A stretch of DNA of 58,619 nt from a virus (IMGVR_UViG_3300036900_000065:1-58619), one strand, 5' to 3'. Positions 15,231 to 24,236 are shown, counted from the stretch's first letter. The notes: generated by a model from the sequence alone, not told the origin. Made by a program: numbers and translations.

Positions 15231-16299
15231 CGTACAGCACCGTTCCCAGCACCGGCATGTATCCGGGCGCGGGCATCTCGGTCGTCTCGTAGGCGAGTTC
15301 GTGCGTCTCCTCGCCGACCGCGTTGCTGATCGCCTCGTCAACCCACGACCGATACCAAGTCTGACCCGGCTTCGAGCGGCTCATCTCCATGTCCGCCAGC
15401 GACTGCTCGATGCGCGCCCGCACGGTCGGGTCGTCGGTGGTCAGGTCGCTTATGGTGATGTCATAGAAGAACAGGATCGGGGCCATCACGAAGCAGTCCT
15501 TGACCGTCACCGGACGCTTGCTGTCGATGTAGGCCCGCACCTCGTCGATGTCGGCTGGCTGCGGCAGGCCGTGATTGTCGGGATACATGTCGTCCATCAG
15601 GAAGCGCACGGTCATCGAGCCGGGGCCGATCTCCTGCGCCGCCCATGCGCGCGTCACGCCGGGGACCGCCATCGCCCACGCGACATAGTCGGCCTGCGCG
15701 CCGCCCATCGGCGGGTTCTGGATGCGGGCGAGGATGCGCTCGCGCAGCTGGTCGTCGGTCTCCTCCTCGACGCCGCCGCGCATGTCGCCATAGAGGGAGC
15801 CGCCGGTGATGCCGGGGATCGGCGGGGTGATCGACACCCCATCGCCATCGGGCAGGTTGCCTATCGTGCCTGCGGTCAGCGCCGCCGCCGTTGCGTCGCC
15901 AATTCCGCTCGACCCGATGACGGCCTCGACCCCGGTCTGATAGCTGATCCCGTTCGCGCCCTTGACCACCGATCCGGGAGGGACCGTATAGCCTGTCGTC
16001 CCGGTGAAGCGGACGACGCCGCTGGCGTAGGTGGCCGCCTTGCGTCCCTTCGACCCGTCCGCATTGACCAGCCAGATCACGCCATGCCGGTCGAGCCATT
16101 CCGTCTCGGCGGTGTCGGGCAGCAGCTGCTTCGCCAGCCAGTCGAGATAGAGCAGCGTGAGGTGGGTGAGGCCCGACTGCCCGTCCGTCATGATGCGCAG
16201 CGCGCTATTCGGGACCAGCGCCTTCGCGCCAAGCTGCGACAGCACGTAGTCGCGCGCCAGCTTGCGCGTATCCTTCAATGAGGGGGTGATCCAAGGCAT
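15220..16299 (-). CDS. Baseplate J-like wedge protein (Mu gp47)
   Basis: This 359-residue protein starts MPWITPSLKDTRKLARDYV, the usual BaseplateJ opening. It has GVVRFTGTTGYTVPPGSVV, ATAAALTAGTIGNLPDG, EETDDQLRERILARIQNPP and GGAQADYVAWAMAVPGVTRA, all matching the family. Together with the gp46-like protein it forms the baseplate wedge of Mu-type tails. Its start overlaps the gp46-like stop as TGATG. Confidence 0.88.
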   Translation of the reverse strand: MPWITPSLKDTRKLARDYVLSQLGAKALVPNSALRIMTDGQSGLTHLTLLYLDWLAKQLLPDTAETEWLDRHGVIWLVNADGSKGRKAATYASGVVRFTGTTGYTVPPGSVVKGANGISYQTGVEAVIGSSGIGDATAAALTAGTIGNLPDGDGVSITPPIPGITGGSLYGDMRGGVEEETDDQLRERILARIQNPPMGGAQADYVAWAMAVPGVTRAWAAQEIGPGSMTVRFLMDDMYPDNHGLPQPADIDEVRAYIDSKRPVTVKDCFVMAPILFFYDITISDLTTDDPTVRARIEQSLADMEMSRSKPGQTWYRSWVDEAISNAVGEETHELAYETTEMPAPGYMPVLGTVLYDAG

Positions 16300-16805
16300 C
16301 AGGCGGCTCCCCGCAAATCGTCCCAGAGGTCGGCGTAGCGAAGCTCGATGGTCGGTTCCGGCCCGCGATAGATCGTCACGCCCACGTCGATCCGGTCGAT
16401 GTCGGTCTTCTCCGCCAGCACGTCGATCCGCGATGCGATCTTGTTGTCGACGAACGGCCGCATGGCGTCCCGCGTCCAGCCGTCCGCGCGCGATAGCGTC
16501 GAGCCTTTCTCCGCCGTCGCCCCGACGATCTTGGCCCGCTTCAAGAGCCACAGCAGGCTCCCGACCGGCCAGCCGCCCCATATCTCCTCCGCGTCCATGT
16601 CGGCCCACCAGCCCCTGCGGTCGGTGCTGTCGGGATCGGGCAAGTCCTCGCTGGCCGGGGCGAGCGCGTCGGTGCCCAGCGCGATGATCACCGCCGTCTG
16701 CAGGTCGTAGCCGTCCGCGATCAGGTTCTGGTCGGTCATCAGCCAGTTCAGCGTCACCGCATAGGCCGGGAAGTCGAGTTGTTGCAGATAGCGAATGTCG
16801 CTCAT
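16299..16805 (-). CDS. Phage GP46 family wedge protein
   Basis: This 168-residue protein carries the diagnostic DSTDRRGWWADMDAEEIWGG motif of the Mu gp46 family, plus LWLLKRAKI and an IDVGVTIYRGPEP strand near the end. It is a baseplate wedge component of the gp25-like/GP46 class. It overlaps both neighbours by a few bases in the order gp45, gp46, gp47 seen in Mu. Confidence 0.85.
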   Translation of the reverse strand: MSDIRYLQQLDFPAYAVTLNWLMTDQNLIADGYDLQTAVIIALGTDALAPASEDLPDPDSTDRRGWWADMDAEEIWGGWPVGSLLWLLKRAKIVGATAEKGSTLSRADGWTRDAMRPFVDNKIASRIDVLAEKTDIDRIDVGVTIYRGPEPTIELRYADLWDDLRGAA

Positions 16806-17743
16806 GAGCAGGGGTCTCCCGCAAGCTGGATGGGCACGCTCGACCAGCAGCCGCCGCTGTCCACCCAGATCGCGTTGCCGCCGAACTTCATGTGGATGTG
16901 GGTCTGGTCGATCCGCAACGAGTGGTCATTGTCCTTGAACTGGCAGGCGATCTGGTCGCCCTTGATGATCACCTTGAAGCTGCCGCCGCTCTCGTTCAGC
17001 GTCCATGTGTTCGCCCCCTTGTCATAGGTCGCGACCGGGGTGTCGCCGCTCATGATCTGCACCTTGCTGGCGGTGCAGCGGACTTCGGTGTTGACCGTAT
17101 CGCCTTCGTGCTTGTAGTCGGCGGTTCTCGCATCCGCCGCCGCACGCTGCTCCCGCGTCATCGGCGGCCCCGCCTTGGTGCCGACGCCGGGGCGCTCCTG
17201 CGCCGTCTTGACCACATGGCGCAGCGACACCATGCGCTGCTGCGGTTCGCTCTTGCCGGTCAGCTTGCCGTCGCGGTCGCGCAGCATCTTGCCGCCCGGA
17301 GCGGTGCCTTGGCCGTCGTCATCGAGCGACAGGAGGAACAGGCCCGCGCGCCTGAGCAGGGTCATCTGCCCTTGGTCGTCGTATTGCGCGTTCTCCCCCG
17401 GCTTCATTCCCATGGGCCGGTGCCGCCGGTCGTCGATGCCGATGATCACCGGATGGTTGCGCTGGCCGCCGAGAAAGAGCGCGATGCCCTCCGCCGCCGG
17501 TCCCTTGGGCTGCTCGACCCCGCCGATGCTGCCCGCCTGCTGCTTGTCCGGCTCGTCGCGCGGCAAAGGCACGGACGAGAAGCCGAACGACTGAATGCGC
17601 TCGACCGCCTTCCGCATGTCCGAGTTCATCCCGTCGATGAACATCTCCTGCATCATCTTGAGATCGTCGCCGACGTTGAGCGTCACGCGCGCCGCCATGT
17701 GCATGATGCGGCCCGACATTTCGTTGAGGCTGTTGCGGTTCAT
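16802..17743 (-). CDS. Baseplate assembly protein V / spike (Mu gp45)
   Basis: This 313-residue protein matches the gpV/gp45 spike family: an early helix (MMQEMFIDGMNSDMRKAVER), an OB-like domain with PKGPAAEGIALFLGGQRNHPVIIGIDDRR, HRPMGMKPGENAQYDDQGQ and a beta-helical tail of short repeats ending HMKFGGNAIWVDSGG. The spike punctures the outer membrane. The start at 17743 overlaps the upstream hub gene's stop by four bases. Confidence 0.85.
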   Translation of the reverse strand: MNRNSLNEMSGRIMHMAARVTLNVGDDLKMMQEMFIDGMNSDMRKAVERIQSFGFSSVPLPRDEPDKQQAGSIGGVEQPKGPAAEGIALFLGGQRNHPVIIGIDDRRHRPMGMKPGENAQYDDQGQMTLLRRAGLFLLSLDDDGQGTAPGGKMLRDRDGKLTGKSEPQQRMVSLRHVVKTAQERPGVGTKAGPPMTREQRAAADARTADYKHEGDTVNTEVRCTASKVQIMSGDTPVATYDKGANTWTLNESGGSFKVIIKGDQIACQFKDNDHSLRIDQTHIHMKFGGNAIWVDSGGCWSSVPIQLAGDPCS

Positions 17744-18993
17744 CGCCGGAATAGCCTCCGCCGCAAGTCCTGCACCCTGTCCGCCTCGGCCCGCGATGCG
17801 GCGTCCGACGCCTTCTTGTCTTTCTCGTCCTGCACCTGCTGCCCGTGGAAGATCATCGCCTCCTTTGCATAGTTGAAGCGCCCGTTCATGTGGATCGGCT
17901 TGACCATCGTCAGCGTGGTGGAGGTGCCCCCGTCCGTCTGCTCGTAGGTGCAGCCGGAGCATCCCATCACTTCGTCGTAGAGGATCAGCGACGGCGCGGT
18001 GACGGTGTAGTATTCGCCCGCCCGCCAGATGTCCTCGGATGCGTTGGCGTCCTTGAACCAGCCCTGCACCGTGATCTGCGCCTCGATCTCGCTGCCCTCG
18101 GTGAACACCTTCTCCATCTCGGCCCGCCGCTGGATGCCGTGCATGGTGTCGGCCACGTCGGCCACCACGACCAAGTGCCGGTTGCGCGACGAGGTGCCGT
18201 CGACCTGCGCCACCTGCTTGTTCTGCGGGTCGCCGTTAGCGCTGTCGCTGCCGATGTTCTGGCCGGTGGCGAAGATCTGACGATAGATCATCGGGTCGCG
18301 CGCTACGCAGTTGGCCGACTTGATGTTGATCCCCTCGACCAGCCAGCCCAGCGTGGTCGCCGGATGCTCGCCGATCAGCAGCAGGCCGCCATTGGCCTCC
18401 GACCCGATCACGATGGAGCGCATCTTGGCGTAACGCTCGATGGCCTGCATCGGGGTCTCCCCCGGCTGTACCTGAATGTTCTCGAACGGCGTGCCGTCCA
18501 CGTTGCCGCGCGTGTGGACGCCGATGTTGAGATGCGCCGACAAGTCCTTCGCCAGTTGCTCGACCGACTTGCCGTCATGCCCGTTGAGCTTGTCGAGCGG
18601 CACCGACGAGTTGACCAGATCGGCGGTGTCGCCGCAGCCGATCAGCCGCACGCCGTGCTGCTGCCCATCGAAGCCGACATGGCGCTCCGAGATGTATCCG
18701 AACACCGCAGGCGCGCCGCCAAGCAGCACCCGCACCACGTCGCCGGGGACGAATTGCGCGCCGTTGACGGTGAGCGGGATCGGCACCTCCTCGGTGCAGT
18801 CGAAGGTGAAGGTCGGGAACGCCTCGGTCCATTTCTGCTCGACGCGCACCGTCGTCCAGTTGGAGAAGAACTGACCCTTGACTTCGAGGCTCGCGATCTC
18901 CTTCGGCCCCGGCATCCGCTCATAGACGGGCGCGTCAATCGTGTCCTGCTCCGGGGCGGGCTTGTTGATGACGCGGAAGGGAATGTCGTTCAT
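17740..18993 (-). CDS. Baseplate hub protein (Mu gp44-like, gpD fold)
   Basis: This 417-residue protein begins MNDIPFRVINKPAPEQD. It has FDCTEEVPIPLTVNGAQF, GDVVRVLLGGAPAVFGYISE, a GKSVEQLAKDLSAHLNIGV block and AIERYAKMRSIVIGSEANG, the signature of phage hub proteins of the late-control gpD/gp44 type. It forms the central ring above the spike. Its order between the gp43-like and gp45-like genes matches Mu. Confidence 0.82.
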   Translation of the reverse strand: MNDIPFRVINKPAPEQDTIDAPVYERMPGPKEIASLEVKGQFFSNWTTVRVEQKWTEAFPTFTFDCTEEVPIPLTVNGAQFVPGDVVRVLLGGAPAVFGYISERHVGFDGQQHGVRLIGCGDTADLVNSSVPLDKLNGHDGKSVEQLAKDLSAHLNIGVHTRGNVDGTPFENIQVQPGETPMQAIERYAKMRSIVIGSEANGGLLLIGEHPATTLGWLVEGINIKSANCVARDPMIYRQIFATGQNIGSDSANGDPQNKQVAQVDGTSSRNRHLVVVADVADTMHGIQRRAEMEKVFTEGSEIEAQITVQGWFKDANASEDIWRAGEYYTVTAPSLILYDEVMGCSGCTYEQTDGGTSTTLTMVKPIHMNGRFNYAKEAMIFHGQQVQDEKDKKASDAASRAEADRVQDLRRRLFRR

Positions 18994-18995
18994 CG

Positions 18996-19664
18996 TCACA
19001 CCGCCAGCATGACGCCCTCGCGCGGCATGAATGCCGGGTGGCAAACCGAATTTTCGGCCACCAGTTCCTGATAGCGCGACGGGTCGGCATAGGCCCGCTG
19101 CGCCATCCGCAGCGCGGGCATGACCGCCTGAAAGTTGTACGAGATGACGCGCGGAAGCTGGCGACCGCGATCCGCGAGGTGTTGCGTCACATCGCCCTGC
19201 AGGCGGATGAGCGCCATATAGGTCGCCGCGTCGAGGTCGTCGGCGGCGATCTCCGCCGTCTCCGCGAACGCCGCGTTGATCTGCAACGCGATGGCGTCCG
19301 CCTCCTGCCTCGACCTGAACGCCATATAGGCGACGATCCGCGCCTCCGTCGCCAAGGTGAGGCGCACGATGTCCATCACCGTGCCGATCCCCGGCGGGCT
19401 GGTGGGCGTCTCGGCCAGCGCCGCCTTGCGCACGCGGTCCATGGTGGGGAGCGTCGCCCCGCAAAACCGCGCCAGATCGACGCAGACATTGAAGGCGAAG
19501 CAGAACGATTGCGGGTCCGTCAGATCGCGATCCGCCACCATCATCCCGACCGCGCGGCGGAGCGCGGCGCCGACATCGCCGGTCAGGCTGACAGCCGACG
19601 ACAGCACCACCGGCCCGATGCGCTGGATGATGCCGAGAACTTCTTTGGCCTCGTCGCCGGTCAT
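18996..19664 (-). CDS. C-terminal half of the gp43/DNA-circularisation family
   Basis: This 222-residue protein resembles the C-terminal half of Mu gp43 (gpN): RLTLATEARIVAYMAFRS, DDLDAATYMALIRLQGDV, QLPRVISYNFQAVMPALRMA and YQELVAENSVCHPAFMP, matching the family's usual ending. In Mu the N-terminal domain is part of the same chain; here that domain is a separate gene (19661-20272) whose stop overlaps this start (ATGA). The two products presumably assemble into one ring subunit. Confidence 0.72.
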   Translation of the reverse strand: MTGDEAKEVLGIIQRIGPVVLSSAVSLTGDVGAALRRAVGMMVADRDLTDPQSFCFAFNVCVDLARFCGATLPTMDRVRKAALAETPTSPPGIGTVMDIVRLTLATEARIVAYMAFRSRQEADAIALQINAAFAETAEIAADDLDAATYMALIRLQGDVTQHLADRGRQLPRVISYNFQAVMPALRMAQRAYADPSRYQELVAENSVCHPAFMPREGVMLAV

Positions 19665-20272
19665 ATCTTCATCTCGGTGCGGAATTGGAGGCTGTTGATC
19701 GCTTGGGTGACGGTCGGCGCGCCCGCCTTGGCGCTCTTGTGCACCTCGGCGTAGCGCATGAGCTTTAAGACCTTGGCGTCCGACATGCGGGTCGGCGGGC
19801 CGATCAGCTGGTCCTCCAGCTTGAACGCGCTGTCCTCGATCTGCCCCGCGGTGTTGATTTGCGCCCGGAATTGCGGGTCGCCATATTCAACGAAGTCCAT
19901 CTCGACCGTGCACATGCCGCCGCGCTCGCGGCCCTCGGTGACGGTGTAGCTGACGACCGTCACCTTCACGTCGGCCATTTGATAAGGCAGCGGCAGGCGC
20001 AACAGGCCGGGGCCGTCCTTGTCCAGTTCCCCGATGAGCCGGTTCTTCTGCTCCCAATAGTGCGGGCCGATCAGATAGCCCTGCACAAGGAAGCGCAGCG
20101 CCTTGCGCCCCAAGTCCTCGGCATAGGGCATGTTGCGCTTCGGATATTCATGCACCGCCACCCGCCGCCCGCCGACGCGCGCATCCGTCTCGACGAAGAA
20201 CTGCGCGTTGCGGAAGGCCGCCGGTTGATAGCGGTCGCGCCATGGGTTCGGGAGCTTCGTCTTGATCGTCAT
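19661..20272 (-). CDS. DNA-circularisation N-terminal domain protein (gp43-like)
   Basis: This 203-residue protein has the DNA_circ_N pattern: PNPWRDRYQPAAFRNAQFFV, GGRRVAVHEYPKRNMPYAED, LGRKALRFLVQGYLIGPHYW, RLIGELDKDGPGLLRLPLP and a CTVEMDFVEYG strand. In Mu-like phages this domain, despite its name, belongs to a baseplate/tail protein. It ends after the domain instead of continuing into the C-terminal half, which is encoded by the next gene. Confidence 0.8.
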   Translation of the reverse strand: MTIKTKLPNPWRDRYQPAAFRNAQFFVETDARVGGRRVAVHEYPKRNMPYAEDLGRKALRFLVQGYLIGPHYWEQKNRLIGELDKDGPGLLRLPLPYQMADVKVTVVSYTVTEGRERGGMCTVEMDFVEYGDPQFRAQINTAGQIEDSAFKLEDQLIGPPTRMSDAKVLKLMRYAEVHKSAKAGAPTVTQAINSLQFRTEMKI

Positions 20273-22968
20273 ACGTCAACGCCCACGTCTTCGGTGCGCT
20301 GCATCTGCTTGTGCTGCCGGATGGTCGGCGGCTGGAACAATTGCCCGTCCGTCTTGGCGCTCGCCTCCGCCTTGGTGCCGTTGGAATTGACGGTGACGTT
20401 GACCGATCCGGACGACGCCTGCGCGCCGACCGCGCCGTCGATCCGCGCCGTGCTTGTGGGCGGCAGGGTCGCGCCAATCGCCTCGCGGCTGAACTGGCTA
20501 TAGTTGCCGCGCCGCCCGCCGATGTCGAAGTGCATGAGGTCGGGGACGCCGCCGCCGCCGATCTGCGTGCCGAATTGCCCGCCCCACTGGAACTTGCCGG
20601 TGAGCTCCGGGTGCATCTTTTCCTGATAGCCGTAGGCGTTCTGAGCCAGTTGCTTGTAGAGACCGGTCTCGTCCCAGCCGCGATTGTTCACCGCCCTGCC
20701 ATCCGGCCCGATGATCTGGAAGTCCTCGGCCATGCCGCGCGGGTGGAAGCCCCTGCGGCTGGGGTCGCGGCCCGCCGACGTCATCTGAATTTTATAGCCG
20801 GGAGGAAGCCCCTCCGCCGCCGCGCTGACGATCTCCGCGATGCGCGGGTCGGCGCGGTTCTCGCCCCAGACGCCCTTGGCGTTCGGCAGGCGTCGGTCGC
20901 CGGTGTAGGCTCCGGGCGCTGGCGTGGCGGTGGCCTGCCCGTTCGGCGGCAGGGCTTTGTTCATCGCCGACAGATATGCGGGGACGTTGTTCTCGGACCC
21001 CGGAGCCCACCGGTTGATGGCCTGCCCCAGCGTCAGGTTCTTGTAGCCGCCGCTCTCGAACAGCAGCTTCTCCTGCGCGCTCCTGCCCGCCTGGTAATTG
21101 GGAAACACCGCGAAGCGCCCGTCCGACCCGGTTGCCCCGTGCGCCTTGGCGAAGGCCCCGTATTCGATATTGCCGGGGTTGTTGTTGCGGAACGAGCGCG
21201 ACCCCGGAAAAAAGCCTTCGTGCTTCTGCATCGCGTCCAGCAAAGCGGTGCGCTGCGCTGGCGAATAGTCGCTCATCTTCGCGCCCGCGCCGGAACCGCC
21301 TGCGCCGCCGCCTGTCGCGCTGCCGCCGCCCGTCAGGGGCGCGCTGGCCCCGCCGCCGCCGCCATAGGTGCCGCTCGCGCCGCCGCCGCCGCTGCTGCCG
21401 CCCAACCCGAAGCCACCGCCGCCGCCCCCGTCGCCGCCGCCCCACGACGCCTTGGTGATCATCCCGCCGCCATCGCCGCCGCTCACCGTCGCGCCCGCCG
21501 AGATGTACGACTTAAAATCAACCATGCCCTGAAAGACGCCGGTCCTGATGATCCGGGTTGCGCCGCTCTCGCCATCGCCGCCGCCGAAGGCGATCTTCGA
21601 CACGCCGGGACCGCCCTTGGGCCAGAAGCGCTGCGGCAGTTCGCCCGTCTCGGCGGGCCTCGGCCACATCACCGCGCCCGCCGCGCCGACCCCGCCCATC
21701 GCCGCCCCGCCGCCGCCCGCCATCATCGCGCGGATCATCGGCCAATAGCGCGCGATCAGCATGGCGTTGCCGGTCGCGCCCGCCGCCGACGACGCCGGAT
21801 TGTCCATCAATTGCCCGCCGACCGTCGTGCCAAGCTGGCGGATGTCGGACGCCTTCGAGATGTACTGATGGAAGTCGTCGCTGGCCGCGCTGAGATGCAG
21901 CATGTGCCGCCAGCCGCCGGTCGCGGGCGCTCTCGATGATGGCGAAATGCTCTTGAGGACTTCGTCGGCCCGCCGCTTGCGCTCAAGCTCCTCGGGCGTC
22001 GGCCCGCGCGGCGCTGCTGGCGCAACCGGCTCGTCCTCTGGATAGTGCATACCGAATTTGTGCCCAATCGCCCGCCCAAGCGCAGCAGGTCCCGCTGGCA
22101 GCCATGCGGGCGGCTTCCAATTGGCGATCTGGTTGAGAAGGCCGAGAAGTTTGTCGAGGTTCTTGAGGTCTTCCGCCAAGGCGGGAAAGAGCGCGGCGCC
22201 CACCGTGGTCTTAAAATCGTCCCATGTGGAGCCGAGTTTGATCAGCGCGTCTGAATAAGCCTTCGCCTTCGCCACCTGCTCATCGGTGATCGGCTGCTGC
22301 TCCTGCATGGTCTTGACGAGATCGACCCACTTGAGCCGCGTCGCATCCGCGCCCAGCCCCAGCATCTCGAAGAAGCGCCGCGCCTTGACCCCGGACGGGT
22401 CTTCCCTTTCCAGAACCTCCTTGAAGTCGTAGGCCGCCTTGAGCTTGTCGATTGTCGTGGTGGCGTTGTTGATCGCGTCGAGGACCGGCCCCGCGCCCAT
22501 GGCGATCATCTGCCCGCGCAACTGCCCGATACGCAGCGCGAAGTCCTCGGTGTTGCGCTTGAAGGTCTTGAGGCCCTCCGCCATCGCATCCGGCGCGATC
22601 CCCGCGCGCTGCGCCTCTATCGAGAACGCCTTCAGCGCGCTCGTGCTGACGCCAAGCTCCTTCGACGAGGTCTTGAGGTCGAGGATGCTCTTGGAAATGT
22701 CGCCAAGCGTGCTGACCAGCTTGTAGGCGGCCACGCCCGCGCCCGCCGCGCCAAGGCCGAAGCCGCCCAGCGCCGGGACCGCCCCGAGAAGTTCCTGCCC
22801 GACGCCCTTGATCGACTTGCCGAGAGCCGCCCAGCCGGTCGCCGCCTGCGCCGCGCCCTTGCCGCCCATGTGCTGGACGAGGCCGATCTCGCGCCCGATG
22901 CGGCGGATGTCCGCCAGCGCCTCGTCCGAGACGACGGTGGCTCTTAGGCGGAGGACTTCATCTGCCAT
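20269..22968 (-). CDS. Tape measure protein with two wall-cleaving domains
   Basis: This 899-residue protein follows the tail chaperone, as expected of the tape measure. The N-terminal part is helical with a hydrophobic segment (about residues 62-90). A Gly-rich linker covers about 480-560. It is followed by a RNNNPGNIEYGAFAKAHGA block with SDGRFAVFPNY and INRWAPGSENNVPAYL, resembling a lytic-transglycosylase-type domain. An M15-like segment then follows (MTSAGRDPSRRGFHPRGMAE, then DLMHFDIGG), with plausible zinc ligands. Both would locally open peptidoglycan during DNA entry. Length sets tail length. Confidence 0.82.
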   Translation of the reverse strand: MADEVLRLRATVVSDEALADIRRIGREIGLVQHMGGKGAAQAATGWAALGKSIKGVGQELLGAVPALGGFGLGAAGAGVAAYKLVSTLGDISKSILDLKTSSKELGVSTSALKAFSIEAQRAGIAPDAMAEGLKTFKRNTEDFALRIGQLRGQMIAMGAGPVLDAINNATTTIDKLKAAYDFKEVLEREDPSGVKARRFFEMLGLGADATRLKWVDLVKTMQEQQPITDEQVAKAKAYSDALIKLGSTWDDFKTTVGAALFPALAEDLKNLDKLLGLLNQIANWKPPAWLPAGPAALGRAIGHKFGMHYPEDEPVAPAAPRGPTPEELERKRRADEVLKSISPSSRAPATGGWRHMLHLSAASDDFHQYISKASDIRQLGTTVGGQLMDNPASSAAGATGNAMLIARYWPMIRAMMAGGGGAAMGGVGAAGAVMWPRPAETGELPQRFWPKGGPGVSKIAFGGGDGESGATRIIRTGVFQGMVDFKSYISAGATVSGGDGGGMITKASWGGGDGGGGGGFGLGGSSGGGGASGTYGGGGGASAPLTGGGSATGGGAGGSGAGAKMSDYSPAQRTALLDAMQKHEGFFPGSRSFRNNNPGNIEYGAFAKAHGATGSDGRFAVFPNYQAGRSAQEKLLFESGGYKNLTLGQAINRWAPGSENNVPAYLSAMNKALPPNGQATATPAPGAYTGDRRLPNAKGVWGENRADPRIAEIVSAAAEGLPPGYKIQMTSAGRDPSRRGFHPRGMAEDFQIIGPDGRAVNNRGWDETGLYKQLAQNAYGYQEKMHPELTGKFQWGGQFGTQIGGGGVPDLMHFDIGGRRGNYSQFSREAIGATLPPTSTARIDGAVGAQASSGSVNVTVNSNGTKAEASAKTDGQLFQPPTIRQHKQMQRTEDVGVDV

Positions 22969-22980
22969 GCGCTGCCGCCC

Positions 22981-23465
22981 TTATCGGGGCCGCGTGGCCT
23001 CCGCAGCGGCCAGCAGCCTGTCCGTCCAAACCATGTGCCGCTCGACTTCGCTCGTCGGCATGTTGAGAAATTCCGCCGGAGGACGCGAGTAGAACCGCGC
23101 CATGCGATAGCAATTCAGAATTGCATCGCCTGCGCGTCCGGCACGAAAAAACCCATCAGCCTATGCGCGCAAGTCGCGAAGTCCTTGCCGCCCAGCGCCT
23201 TCACCGTCGACGGCGGCACCGCGCCAAGCTGCGAGATGACGTTCGCCATCACCGCAGGGTTGGGCGACACCTCGCCGGTCTGCCAGTCGATGTTGACCGG
23301 CCACTTCTCGCCAAGCTGGAGCATGTCGGCCCCGGTCGGCTCGCGGAAGGTCAGCGTCTTCGTCATTTCGCCGTTCGCCATCACCGGCTTTTTCAGTTCG
23401 ACCACGATCTCGGTTGAGGGGGACGCCGCCGCATCCGCCTTCTCACCCACTGCTTCACCCGCCAT
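22981..23465 (-). CDS. Frameshifted tail assembly chaperone (long form)
   Basis: A -1 slip on TTTTTTC (23151-23145, read T TTT TTC) moves ribosomes from the chaperone frame into an overlapping frame that stops at 22981, giving about 161 residues. The appended part reads RAGDAILNCYRMARFYSRPP, AEFLNMPTSEVERH and MVWTDRLL, which looks like a genuine chaperone extension with a YSRPPAEFLNMP motif seen in other phages. Such long forms bind the tape measure protein during tail assembly. Without frameshifting, an ATG at 23103 could also start a 40-residue piece. Confidence 0.7.
23115..23465 (-). CDS. Tail assembly chaperone (short form, Mu gp41-like)
   Basis: This 116-residue protein has an acidic, Ala-rich N-terminus, then ELKKPVMANGEMTKTLTFRE, PTGADMLQLGEKW and VSPNPAVMANVISQL, typical of the FluMu gp41-type tail chaperones. 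It lies between tube and tape measure, the invariant position. The codons GGT TTT TTC near its end contain the slippery site for the long form. Confidence 0.8.
   Translation of the reverse strand: MAGEAVGEKADAAASPSTEIVVELKKPVMANGEMTKTLTFREPTGADMLQLGEKWPVNIDWQTGEVSPNPAVMANVISQLGAVPPSTVKALGGKDFATCAHRLMGFFVPDAQAMQF
23145..23151 (-). other. Slippery heptamer for -1 frameshifting
   Basis: On the minus strand, T TTT TTC sits in the correct phase (codons GGT TTT TTC) 27 bases before the zero-frame stop, with the -1 frame open past the stop to 22981. It fits the X XXY YYZ consensus. No downstream pseudoknot was established by eye. Confidence 0.65.
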
Positions 23466-23477
23466 GAAGGAACCCTC

Positions 23478-23840
23478 TTATATTTCGTCGCCATCAATCC
23501 CCTCGAACCGGACCCGGAACTGACCATCCGCCGTGTTGATGTCGATTGGCCCCTTGCACCACGCGTTGCGCAGCACGTAGGTCCGCCCGTTCACAAGCTC
23601 CGCCGTGATGGTCGCGTCGATGACGCCCTCCAAGAACTCGGTGCTGATCTCGGGCAGGGTCGAAACATCGCCCTCGATATAGGGGACGCGCGGCAGCTCC
23701 TGATAGCCGTGCACGTAGTCCTGACCGGCGATGCCGTTGCGCTCGACGGCGGAGATCGAGACGGTCAGTGATCCCTTGAGGGGATACATCGAGCCATCGA
23801 CCTTGAGGTAGGCGGTTCCTGCAATCGGACCCTGCGGCAT
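23478..23840 (-). CDS. Tail tube protein (Mu gpM-like)
   Basis: This 120-residue protein reads IAGTAYLKVDGSMYPLKGSL, GIAGQDYVHGYQELPRVPYI and then EGDVSTLPEI, ATITAELVNGRTYVL and FRVRFEGIDGDEI, the Mu gpM/tail-tube pattern. It follows the sheath in transcription order, though with cargo genes in between, and polymerises into the inner tube. Confidence 0.85.
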   Translation of the reverse strand: MPQGPIAGTAYLKVDGSMYPLKGSLTVSISAVERNGIAGQDYVHGYQELPRVPYIEGDVSTLPEISTEFLEGVIDATITAELVNGRTYVLRNAWCKGPIDINTADGQFRVRFEGIDGDEI

Positions 23841-23999
23841 TGAAGCCTCCTGTCTGGGGTGCCGCGATGGCATTCCACGCCGCCGGGGAGGGCGCAAGGT
23901 GGGCCGGGGCCGCCGTCGCGGCCCGCCGGGCGGGGATGGCCGGGGCCGGGAGGGGAGCCATATTCGCCCCAGCCGCGCCCGAAGGCCGCCAGTGGCCGC

Positions 24000-24236
24000 C
24001 TAATCCGTTCTGGTGGCGGGCGGCTGGGGCGGGTTGTAGGCGGGCCGGGAGGCCGCCATCAGCTTGCGGGTTCGCCAGCCCCTCTTGGCCGCCGCCGACC
24101 GGCCCGCCGTTCCAACGTCACGAGAAACAGCGCGGCGGGCGCGGGCGCGCTGGGCCTCGTAAACCGCATGGCATTGGCGGCACCATCGCTGCCCTTGCCG
24201 GTCGTTGGGGCCGCCGCAACGGCTGCATTCCTTCAT
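24000..24236 (-). CDS. Zinc-ribbon-like basic protein
   Basis: This 78-residue protein starts MKECSRCGGPNDRQGQRWCR and has a CSRC...CRQC pair of knuckles, followed by a long Arg/Ala-rich tail. Its ATG overlaps the preceding stop by four bases. It is probably a nucleic-acid-binding or structural zinc protein; no family recognised. Confidence 0.55.
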   Translation of the reverse strand: MKECSRCGGPNDRQGQRWCRQCHAVYEAQRARARRAVSRDVGTAGRSAAAKRGWRTRKLMAASRPAYNPPQPPATRTD

